Assembly (NCBI GenBank): GCA_964481755.1
Contig: CAYZVH010000033.1
Coordinates: forward strand, 1-21,241
Source: Phocaeicola_A sp964481755
Lineage (GTDB): Bacteria; Bacteroidota; Bacteroidia; Bacteroidales; Bacteroidaceae
Reading direction: 5' to 3'
Length of the DNA: 21,241 nucleotides
Below are positions 6,935 to 13,309 of the stretch, piece by piece (position 1 is the first letter of the stretch; every line of letters starts with the position of its first letter). A program made the translations under genes and the position numbers. The notes under the pieces were generated by a model. That model was not told where the DNA came from, made no database searches, and saw nothing but the letters and a program-made list of their open reading frames with translations.

Positions 6935-6974
6935 GAAAGCCGCCCGGTCTGCTCATGAGACACGGACGGCTTTC
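6935..6974 (-). terminator. Terminator between the ADP-ribose operon and the fucosidase gene
   Basis: GAAAGCCG (6935-6942) pairs with CGGCTTTC (6967-6974); after one C/A mismatch three more pairs (CCG/CGG) extend the stem. It lies 41 bp past the fucosidase stop (- strand) and after the + strand operon, so it may serve both directions; on the - strand it is followed by AT-rich DNA. Confidence 0.6.
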
Positions 6975-7015
6975 TGTTATCCTGGAACCTTTATGGTTGA
7001 CAATCAGTTCTTCTG

Positions 7016-8449
7016 TCACTCCAAGTCGAAGCGCACCACTTGTGCTACGTCGGAGGGGAGGCGGGCTCCCTTGGGGATGGTCAGTATCAGTCCGCCAGGG
7101 GTGCAGACGACCTCGCAGGTGTAGTTCTTCTTCACGCTCAACAGGGTGGCTTGCTTCACCGTTCCCTTCATGTCCGCCGGGGTGAGTTTGGTGAGCAACA
7201 CCGGCTTGCCCGTCTCGGGCCAATCGAGGAAGATGGCGTAGAGTTGCTTGCCCTTAGTGGTGTAGTAGACCCGATAGCCGTCGGTGGTGGTTTCGCCGGA
7301 GACCACGTAGGGACGAGTGCCGTAGATGCACTCACCGTAGGACCACAGCCACACGCCCACGTTCGCCACCACGTCCTTTTGGTCCTGCGGGAAGGAACCG
7401 TCTGCCATGGGCGAGAGGTTGAGCAACAGCTGTCCGTTGTTGCTCACCACCTGTATCAGTTTGTGGATGATGTCCTTGTGTGAGGAGAGTTGCATGCCCT
7501 TCACGTAGCCCCACGACTGATGGTAGCCCGTGCTGATAGTATAGTCGCACAGCCAGGGGATGGAGTCAATCTTCTCGGGGTTGCTGCGTTCGTGGTCCAG
7601 CATACCGATGGTGCGGGGGAACTCCTTATATTTATAGGTGAAGATGACCTCCTTGCCCTCCTTCTGGGCGTGATTGAAGTAGTGGGCCAGGAAGTCAAGC
7701 TTATACTTCTCGGGTATCTGGTCCATCCAGGCATCGAAGTAGACGATGTCGGGGCTGTATTTGTCCACCACCTCGTTGCTCTTGTCGAGCCACATCTGCA
7801 GCCATTCGTCGTGTGGCATCAGGCATCCGTAGAGCTTGGCGTACTTGGGATTGTTGGCGGCCCACTCGGGTTTCACCTTCACATAAGTGTAGTTGATCTC
7901 GTGGTGCAGCGAGGTGAAGAACTTCATGCCGCGTGCCTTGATGGCCTTTCCCAGCAGTCCGACGATGTCCTTCTTCGGGCCCATCTTCTTGGCGTTGAAG
8001 GGTGTGTACTTGCTGTCCCACATCGAGAATCCGTCGTGATGCTCGGCCACGGTGCCGGCAAAGCGCGCTCCGCTCTCTTGGAAGAGTTGTGCCCACTCGT
8101 CGGCATCGAACTTCTCACCCTTGAACATGGGGATGAAGTCGTGGTAGCCGAACTTGGTAAGCGGCCCGTAGATGACCTCGTGGCGTTTGTGTCCGCCCAT
8201 CAGGAAGTCCGTCGACGTGGAGTCGCGGTGCATATAATAATAGTATTGCTCGTTGCCGTAAGCGGGCACGGAGTAGACTCCCCAGTGGCAATAGATGCCG
8301 AACTTGGCGTCGCGCATCCACTCGGGGACGGCTTGATGGCGCGACAGTGACTGCCAATCGGGCGTGAAGGGGGCGTCATCTTGCGCCAGCAGCGTACCTT
8401 GAGCGGTGAGCAGCGCCAAGCAAAGCCCCAAAGTTTTCAGTGTATTCAT
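7016..8449 (-). CDS. Exported GH29 alpha-L-fucosidase
   Basis: 477 aa, normal for GH29. Residues 1-22 form a signal peptide (MNTLKTLGLCLALLTAQG, then LLAQ/DD), so the enzyme is periplasmic or surface-bound; no lipobox Cys is seen. The catalytic (beta/alpha)8 domain (about 30-370) shows WMRDAKFGIYCHWGVYSVP, AEHHDGFSMW (136-144), SLHHEINYTY and SPDIVYFDAWMD, in which D239 is the expected nucleophile (the usual WFD is YFD here). A beta-sandwich fits the last 100 residues. The family hydrolyses terminal alpha-L-fucose from host glycans, plant xyloglucan or pectin. It is divergent from a GH141-like gene, and GH141 also includes alpha-L-fucosidases, so both may act on one fucosylated polysaccharide. 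No SusC/SusD pair or regulator is nearby. I see no convincing Bacteroidota -7 box in its leader. Confidence 0.92.
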   Translation of the reverse strand: MNTLKTLGLCLALLTAQGTLLAQDDAPFTPDWQSLSRHQAVPEWMRDAKFGIYCHWGVYSVPAYGNEQYYYYMHRDSTSTDFLMGGHKRHEVIYGPLTKFGYHDFIPMFKGEKFDADEWAQLFQESGARFAGTVAEHHDGFSMWDSKYTPFNAKKMGPKKDIVGLLGKAIKARGMKFFTSLHHEINYTYVKVKPEWAANNPKYAKLYGCLMPHDEWLQMWLDKSNEVVDKYSPDIVYFDAWMDQIPEKYKLDFLAHYFNHAQKEGKEVIFTYKYKEFPRTIGMLDHERSNPEKIDSIPWLCDYTISTGYHQSWGYVKGMQLSSHKDIIHKLIQVVSNNGQLLLNLSPMADGSFPQDQKDVVANVGVWLWSYGECIYGTRPYVVSGETTTDGYRVYYTTKGKQLYAIFLDWPETGKPVLLTKLTPADMKGTVKQATLLSVKKNYTCEVVCTPGGLILTIPKGARLPSDVAQVVRFDLE

Positions 8450-8521
8450 CTGTGTTTTTCTGATATCCTATATAATATAATACGTAGCAAAGCGGGAAAA
8501 CACGTATTTCGATTTTCGCCA

Positions 8522-8573
8522 CATGCCGAGATATTTTCGTAGCATGCCGACCTATCGACCACGAGATGCCCTC
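8522..8573. repeat. Repeat cluster E in the divergent promoter region
   Basis: CATGCCGA occurs twice, at 8522-8529 and 8543-8550 (21 bp apart), followed at 8554-8573 by a 20-bp unit beginning ATCGACCACGAG and ending CTC, which fits the unit of arrays A-D. It lies between the fucosidase and GH141-like genes (intergenic 8450-8652) and could be a regulatory site for both. Confidence 0.4.
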
Positions 8574-8616
8574 TAAAATATTTGAGAAGGCATGCGGCGG
8601 ATACCGCAAACAATGC

Positions 8617-8624
8617 TACCTTTG
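8617..8624 (+). promoter_or_regulatory. -7 box of the GH141-like gene
   Basis: TACCTTTG matches TAnnTTTG and lies 28 bp before the ATG at 8653; no clear -33 TTG is present 19-21 bp upstream. Its position inside the longer upstream reading frame argues that translation starts at 8653. Confidence 0.5.
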
Positions 8625-8652
8625 CATGGAAAATACTTTTAATTATAATATC

Positions 8653-10584
8653 ATGAAAAGAAGAACCGTCTTATTGACACTACTGAGTTTAAGCGTGATG
8701 ATGCCGGCAAGCGCATTTGCCGAGAAAGTCATCGAAGCCACTCCGGCCACCTTCGGCGATGCGCTCACGGCCGTGAAGAAGGCTGTGAAGAAACAAAAGG
8801 AGGACATCATCGTCACCTTGCACGGAGGAACCTACAGCCTGCAACAGCCCTTGGTGCTGGACGAGGCGTTCAGCGGACGCAATGGTTTCCGCGTCACCTT
8901 CCGGGCCGCACAGGGCGAGACCCCAGTCATCAGCGGAGGCGTCAGAGTCACCGGATGGCAACACGTGTCGGGCAATCTCTACAAAGCACCTTTCAAGAGC
9001 GATAAGAAGCTGCGCACCTTGCTGGTGAACGGCGAGCGTTGCCGCATGGCAGGCGCCAAGACGCGGGTGAACGGCTATGGCAGCGAGGGCGAGATCACCG
9101 TCAACGGTACAGAGTCGTGGGCTTTCGGCAGCGGCAAAGGTGTGGACGGCATCAAGTTCCTGGCGGACAAAGAGGTGACCACCTTCCACAATCCCGAGGA
9201 CGTGGAGCTGGTGCAGAGTAAGGTGTGGACAGAGAAGATTCTCTGCCTGCGCGACATAGAGAAGTGGGGCGACACCATCGTGGTGCGCTTCCAACAGCCC
9301 TACGGAGCCATACTCAACTCATTAGCCTGGGCAGGCAAAATCAACTACTTCAAGGAGTTCTACTTCCGCAACGCCATGGAACTACTCGACGAGCCGGGCG
9401 AGTTCTACTTCGACCGCAAAGCGCAGACGCTCTACTACATGAGCAACGGCGAGGACATGACGAAGGCTGAGGTGATAGCTCCCGTGAGCGAAGGTCTGCT
9501 CCGTATCAAGGGTTCGTCGCTCACCTCGCGGGTGGAGAACATCTCGTTCGAGGGCATCACCTTCGCCCACGACACGTGGAGCTTGATGGAAGTCGAGGGT
9601 TCGCGCGGCTTCGGCGGCATACAGAGCCTGGGCCTGGCGGTGAAGTACATCCCCGACGGCAACTGGCACCCCACGAAGTACAACAGCGTGGACGTGCCCG
9701 AGGGATGCGTGAAGGTGCAAAACGCCAGCGGCATCCGCTTCGTGCGCAACCGGTTTGAGCACATCGGCTCAGCGGTGACAGTGAATCTAGTAAACGACGT
9801 GACGGCGACGGACGTCATCGGCAACTACTTCAACGACATGCTGGGCAACGTCATCAGCGTGGGCCATCCGCAACATTACGAGATTGGCGACGGCGAAGGC
9901 AAATACCCCGCCTCGGTGGAGGGTGTCTGCAAGAACATCCACATCACCAACAACTACGTGCGCAACGTCAGCCTGGACTTCCGCCAGGTGGAGGCCATGC
10001 TCGGCTTCTTCGTGGAGGATGTGCACTTCGACCACAACGACATCGAGCGCACGCCGTACGGAGCCATCGCCCTGGGTTGGTGGTGGGGCAACGCCAAGAT
10101 TCCCGAGTCCACCGTGGCGAAGAACAACTCTATCAACTACAACAAGATTGGTCAGACTCACCTGACGCTGAACGACGGCGGTGCCATCTACCTGCTGGGC
10201 AAACAGCCGGGGTCGGTCATCAAGCGCAACTATATATATAAAGGTGTACGCTGCATCTACCCCGACGACGGCTCGTCCGGTTGGTTGATTGAGGAGAACG
10301 TCATCAACAGTCTGTTCCAGCTCTGGTATCACCTGGCCTCGGACCGCAACTACGACATCACCGCCCGCCGCAACTTCGTGAAGGACAACTATCTGGTAAA
10401 CAACGGCAATGGTACCCAAGTGCTCGACACCCAGGTGTTCCGCAACTGCGACTTCAACGACGAGGCCAAGGGCATCATGAACGAGGCCGGCATCGAGGAT
10501 GAGTATAAGGACATCATCCCCGCCGAGGCTCCGAAAGACATCCACGTCTTCCCACTGTTCCCGAAGGAGAAATGGATACTGTAA
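8653..10584 (+). CDS. Exported right-handed beta-helix glycoside hydrolase, GH141-like
   Basis: 643 aa from the ATG at 8653. This start was preferred to the upstream in-frame ATG at 8566 because it gives a clean signal peptide (MKRRTVLLTLLSLSVMMPAS, then AFA/EK) and leaves the -7 box outside the gene. Mature features: LHGGTYSLQQPLVLDEAFSG, an ISGGVRVTGW segment and LLVNGERCRMAGAK in the N-terminal third, then many short beta-helix coils (NISFEGITFAHDTW, GIRFVRNRFEHIGSAV, NIHITNNYVRNVS, VHFDHNDIE) and a C-terminal part ending FPLFPKEKWIL. This layout is that of Bacteroides beta-helix hydrolases such as GH141, whose characterised members include an alpha-L-fucosidase of rhamnogalacturonan II breakdown and a xylanase. 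The exact activity is uncertain; a polysaccharide lyase of similar fold is a less likely alternative. It is divergent from the GH29 fucosidase. Confidence 0.75.
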   Translation: MKRRTVLLTLLSLSVMMPASAFAEKVIEATPATFGDALTAVKKAVKKQKEDIIVTLHGGTYSLQQPLVLDEAFSGRNGFRVTFRAAQGETPVISGGVRVTGWQHVSGNLYKAPFKSDKKLRTLLVNGERCRMAGAKTRVNGYGSEGEITVNGTESWAFGSGKGVDGIKFLADKEVTTFHNPEDVELVQSKVWTEKILCLRDIEKWGDTIVVRFQQPYGAILNSLAWAGKINYFKEFYFRNAMELLDEPGEFYFDRKAQTLYYMSNGEDMTKAEVIAPVSEGLLRIKGSSLTSRVENISFEGITFAHDTWSLMEVEGSRGFGGIQSLGLAVKYIPDGNWHPTKYNSVDVPEGCVKVQNASGIRFVRNRFEHIGSAVTVNLVNDVTATDVIGNYFNDMLGNVISVGHPQHYEIGDGEGKYPASVEGVCKNIHITNNYVRNVSLDFRQVEAMLGFFVEDVHFDHNDIERTPYGAIALGWWWGNAKIPESTVAKNNSINYNKIGQTHLTLNDGGAIYLLGKQPGSVIKRNYIYKGVRCIYPDDGSSGWLIEENVINSLFQLWYHLASDRNYDITARRNFVKDNYLVNNGNGTQVLDTQVFRNCDFNDEAKGIMNEAGIEDEYKDIIPAEAPKDIHVFPLFPKEKWIL

Positions 10585-10631
10585 CGGGAATTCCGCAAGT
10601 ATAAAGTGCCGGATTAATGACCTATATACTC

Positions 10632-10700
10632 AAGAGCCATTAAGTATATAGCTCATCGACACTTGAGTATTATACTCGTTGCCTGTTGAGTATATAGGTC
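10632..10700. repeat. Semi-palindromic repeat array A (three 23-bp units)
   Basis: Three adjacent units of exactly 23 bp: 10632-10654, 10655-10677 and 10678-10700. Each has an 8-nt variable linker (AAGAGCCA, ATCGACAC, GTTGCCTG) and a 15-nt core of the form TTGAGTATATAGGTC. A half unit (TATATACTC) precedes at 10623-10631. It is non-coding, between the GH141-like stop and the terminator at 10717. Confidence 0.65.
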
Positions 10701-10716
10701 GTTTGCGAGTGAGTGA

Positions 10717-10760
10717 ATAATAAAAGCCGCATGGTATTGTTTCCATGCGGCTTTTATTAT
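10717..10760. terminator. Strong bidirectional terminator
   Basis: ATAATAAAAGCCGCATGG (10717-10734) pairs without mismatch with CCATGCGGCTTTTATTAT (10743-10760): an 18-bp stem with an 8-nt loop, A-rich on one side and T-rich on the other. It separates the convergent GH141-like (+) and sugar kinase (-) genes. Confidence 0.9.
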
Positions 10761-10828
10761 GGCTTTATCAAGTTCCGTCCCTACGTAGGCAACGGCTAAA
10801 AGGAGGTTCGGCTCACGAGCTATCGCTC

Positions 10829-10907
10829 TCCGATATTTGAGCCTTGGCTCATCGACCATTGAGCCTAGGCTCATTATTTAGGCTCGCAGAACTTGAATGA
10901 TGCATTC
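10829..10907. repeat. Semi-palindromic repeat array B (22-bp units, GAGCC/GGCTC cores)
   Basis: Units of 22 bp at 10829-10850, 10851-10872 and 10886-10907, with a 13-bp short unit at 10873-10885 and shorter units upstream from 10801. Cores TTGAGCCTTGGCTC and TTGAGCCTAGGCTC contain the perfect palindrome GAGCCTAGGCTC; linkers TCCGATAT, ATCGACCA and GCAGAACT. The last unit (core TTGAATGATGCATTC) ends 10 bp from the kinase stop codon. No gene is seen in 10585-10917 apart from this, array A and the terminator. Confidence 0.65.
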
Positions 10908-10917
10908 GTCCTGTTCG

Positions 10918-12064
10918 TTAGACGAAGCGTGCTCCGTTGTCGGGCTTCACGAAGTAGACCTTGAAGGTGGTCTCGTACTCGGGGAACTTCTCCAGATAGC
11001 GGCGTGTTATCTCTCGCTCAATGTTCTCCTTCTCAGCCGGGTCTACCAAGGCAATGCAGGCACCCTTGAAGCCGGCGCCGGAGAACCGTCCGCCGTAGAC
11101 ACCGGGCAGCGAGCGCATAATCTCGTAGATGGCGATGAGCTCTGCCGACCCGCACTCGTAGTTGTGGATGCTGCTCTCGCAACTGTCGAAGCTGAGTTTA
11201 CCGAAGAGTTTGAGGTTGCCCGTCTCCCAGGCCGTCACGCCTTGGCGCACACGGCGGTACTCCGAGTAGAAGTGCTCGGCACGTCGGGCGAAACGTTGCG
11301 GCATGGCGATGCTACACTTGTCGAACGTCGCCTTGGGGATGTCCCTCAAGAAAGTCTTGTCGAAAGTCTTCAGCGGTTGGTCGGTGTAGGCCAACACGTT
11401 CCATGCGGCCGTCTTACACTCATACACCCGTAGGTTATAGTCGCTGTTGACCAAGCTACGCGTTAGTCCAGAGAAGAAGATACCTATCTCGAAATCGGGC
11501 ATCGCTGGGTTGCGCTTGATGACGCGGTACTCGTCGCTGTCGCAGTCGAGGAACAGCAGTCCGTCCTCCCTACCCAGCACGATGCAGGCCTGGTCCAGCA
11601 GTCCGTTGTTCAAGCCGATGTACTCGCGCTCGGCCTCCGAGGCTATCTTCACTATCTCGAAGGGGGGCGAGCTCTATGTTGTTCGCCTTGGCGTAGGCCA
11701 TGACGTAAGCCACCAGCACCGCCGCACTGGACGACAGTCCGCCCACGGGCAGCGACCCTTGTATCACGCCCTCGATGCCGTACTTCAGCACGAAGCGTTT
11801 CTTCAGCGCATACTTGGCGCCACGGGCATAGTCGCCCCAGTTCTTCGCCCTCACCTGGGTCTGCTGGGCGATGTCGAAGTCCACCACCCCCTCGAAGCTT
11901 CTCGATTCCAGGTGCACATGTCCGTCCTGGGTGGGCGTGAACCACAGGTCCACCCCTTTGTTGATGGAGAATCCCGTCACCAGTCCGTGTTGGTGGTCGA
12001 CGTGCGCTCCTATCGGACAAACACGATAGGGCGAGAAGATGTGGTATTGATATTCCTTTTCCAT
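10918..12064 (-). pseudogene. GHMP sugar kinase, galacturonokinase/galactokinase-like, split by a +1 frameshift
   Basis: Read from the ATG at 12064, the protein is in frame to about residue 133, where a run of six G (11662-11667 on the + strand) shifts the frame; with five G it continues without a break to 381 aa, the usual size. GHMP features: PVGGLSSSAA (106-115) for ATP, GLLDQACIVLG with the catalytic Asp, and GRFSGAGFKGACIALVDP near the C-terminus. The sugar-binding signature reads YRVCPIGAHVDHQHG (13-27) rather than the R-x-NLIGEHTDYN of galactokinase; it resembles the plant galacturonokinase form (RICPLGAHIDHQ), with Ala in place of the Glu that contacts O6 of galactose. Lying 10 bp downstream of a UDP-glucuronate epimerase gene also suits a uronic-acid substrate. 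It may be a sequencing error, a decayed gene or a phase-variable switch. Confidence 0.8.
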
Positions 12065-12074
12065 AGCGCCAGGG

Positions 12075-13148
12075 TTAGCATTTATAATAGGTCTTGTACC
12101 ATTCGGCGAAAGCGCGCAGACCATTGCGCAGCGGGGTGGACGGTTTGAAGCCGAAGTCCTGCTCCAGTGGTGTGGTGTCGGCATAGGTGACAGGCACGTC
12201 GCCCGGCTGCATGGGCACCAGTTGGGTATGGGCCTCGAAGTCATAGTCGGCAGGCAACACCTCCGCGCGGATGAGTTCCTCCTTCAGGATGCGCACAAAG
12301 TCGAGCAGATTCTCCGGTTGGTTGTTGCCGATATTGTATACCTTATAAGGAGGCACGGGCAGTCCGTCATCGCCCGTCCGTTTCTCCGGGGCGTGTTGCA
12401 TCACGCGCGTCACTCCCTCCACGATGTCGTCCACGAAGGTGAAGTCGCGCTTGCAGTTGCCATAGTTGAATATCTGAATGGTCTTGCCAGCCACCAGTTT
12501 GTCGGTGAAGCCAAAGTAGGCCATGTCCGGACGGCCGGCGGGACCATAGACGGTGAAGAACCGCAGTCCCGTGCTGGGGATATTGTAAAGTTTAGAGTAG
12601 GCGTGTGCCATCAGCTCGTTGCTCTTCTTGGTGGCGGCGTAGAGGCTCACGGGATTGTCCACCTTGTCCTCCGTGTCGTAGGGAATCTTCTTGTTGGAGC
12701 CGTAGACGCTGCTCGAGCTGGCGTACACCAAGTGCTCCACCCCACTGCACCCGCCGTCGTAGCTGTGGCGGCAAGCCTCCAGGATGTTGAAGAATCCCAC
12801 CAGGTTGCTCTCGATGTAGGCCTCGGGGTTGGTGATGCTGTAGCGCACGCCGGCCTGTGCCGCCAGGTTGACGACCACCTGCGGTTTGTAGGTGGCGAAC
12901 AGTGCATCCACAGCAGCCTTGTCGGCTATGTTGCCCTTCACGAAGACGAAGTTGCCGTATGCCTGCAGCTGCCGGAGCCGCTCTTCCTTGATGCGCACGT
13001 CGTAGTAGTCGTTCATATTGTCGATGCCTATCACCCGCGCATCCTTCACTTCACTCAAAAGTCTGCGCGACAGATTACTGCCAATGAAACCTGCCGCGCC
13101 GGTCACCAAGATGGTTTTACCCTCTAATTGTACGTTCTTCTGTAACAT
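12075..13148 (-). CDS. NAD-dependent epimerase, UDP-glucuronate 4-epimerase type
   Basis: 357 aa extended short-chain dehydrogenase, cytoplasmic. The start at 13148 (MLQKNVQLEGKTILVTG) was chosen over a longer frame because the promoter lies just upstream and the Rossmann motif should be near the N-terminus. Visible: NAD-binding GAAGFIG (17-23), DNMNDYYD, NLAAQAGVRYSI, the catalytic ASSSSVYG (143-150) and Y170-x3-K174, then LRFFTVYGPAGRPDMAYFGF. The DNMNDYYD and QAGVRYS motifs are typical of UDP-glucuronate 4-epimerases (UDP-GlcA <-> UDP-GalA) rather than GalE. The kinase gene follows 10 bp after the stop, so they are probably cotranscribed; together they could connect galacturonate and the UDP-uronate pool used for surface polysaccharides. 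UDP-N-acetylglucosamine epimerase of the WbpP type is a less likely alternative. Confidence 0.85.
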   Translation of the reverse strand: MLQKNVQLEGKTILVTGAAGFIGSNLSRRLLSEVKDARVIGIDNMNDYYDVRIKEERLRQLQAYGNFVFVKGNIADKAAVDALFATYKPQVVVNLAAQAGVRYSITNPEAYIESNLVGFFNILEACRHSYDGGCSGVEHLVYASSSSVYGSNKKIPYDTEDKVDNPVSLYAATKKSNELMAHAYSKLYNIPSTGLRFFTVYGPAGRPDMAYFGFTDKLVAGKTIQIFNYGNCKRDFTFVDDIVEGVTRVMQHAPEKRTGDDGLPVPPYKVYNIGNNQPENLLDFVRILKEELIRAEVLPADYDFEAHTQLVPMQPGDVPVTYADTTPLEQDFGFKPSTPLRNGLRAFAEWYKTYYKC

Positions 13149-13184
13149 ATCTATTGTTAACACTATATTGTTGCTGATAGGTTG

Positions 13185-13216
13185 CAAAAGTAGGACTTTT
13201 TCGTCCAATCTCCCAA
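13185..13216 (-). promoter_or_regulatory. Promoter of the epimerase-kinase pair
   Basis: On the - strand TACTTTTG (13192-13185) fits TAnnTTTG, and a TTG at 13216-13214 lies 21 bp upstream. The start of transcription would fall near 13178, about 30 nt before the ATG at 13148. Confidence 0.6.
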
Positions 13217-13254
13217 TCTTGCGGGCGGTAATTGGCGAAAGGGAGAGCGAAAAC

Positions 13255-13285
13255 TTGCCCGTACGGATTCTGTGCACTAATTTTG
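13255..13285 (+). promoter_or_regulatory. Promoter of the symporter gene
   Basis: TTG at 13255-13257 and TAATTTTG at 13278-13285 are separated by 20 bp, a good Bacteroidota promoter. The expected start near 13291 leaves a leader of about 19 nt before the ATG at 13310, excluding the longer upstream frame. Confidence 0.65.
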
Positions 13286-13309
13286 CAGCCAAAACAAAGA
13301 CAACAACTG

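Noticed and set aside
7490..8350. A 286-codon + strand frame opposite the fucosidase
   Set aside because: Antisense shadow of a fully conserved GH29 gene; no family resemblance and no leader.
8566..8652. N-terminal extension of the GH141-like protein
   Set aside because: It would place a charged 29-residue stretch before a clean signal peptide and cover the TACCTTTG -7 box.
10653..10874. A 73-codon - strand frame
   Set aside because: It runs across the repeat arrays and the terminator hairpin and has no similarity I recognise.
10632..10907. CRISPR array
   Set aside because: Spacing is 22-23 bp with variable 8-nt linkers, far too short for repeat plus spacer, the cores vary, and no cas genes are present.
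12222..13127. A 301-codon + strand frame opposite the epimerase
   Set aside because: Antisense shadow; the epimerase shows all catalytic motifs on the other strand.
13232..13309. N-terminal extension of the symporter
   Set aside because: The promoter boxes at 13255-13285 lie inside it, and the extension is not hydrophobic or conserved in SSS proteins.
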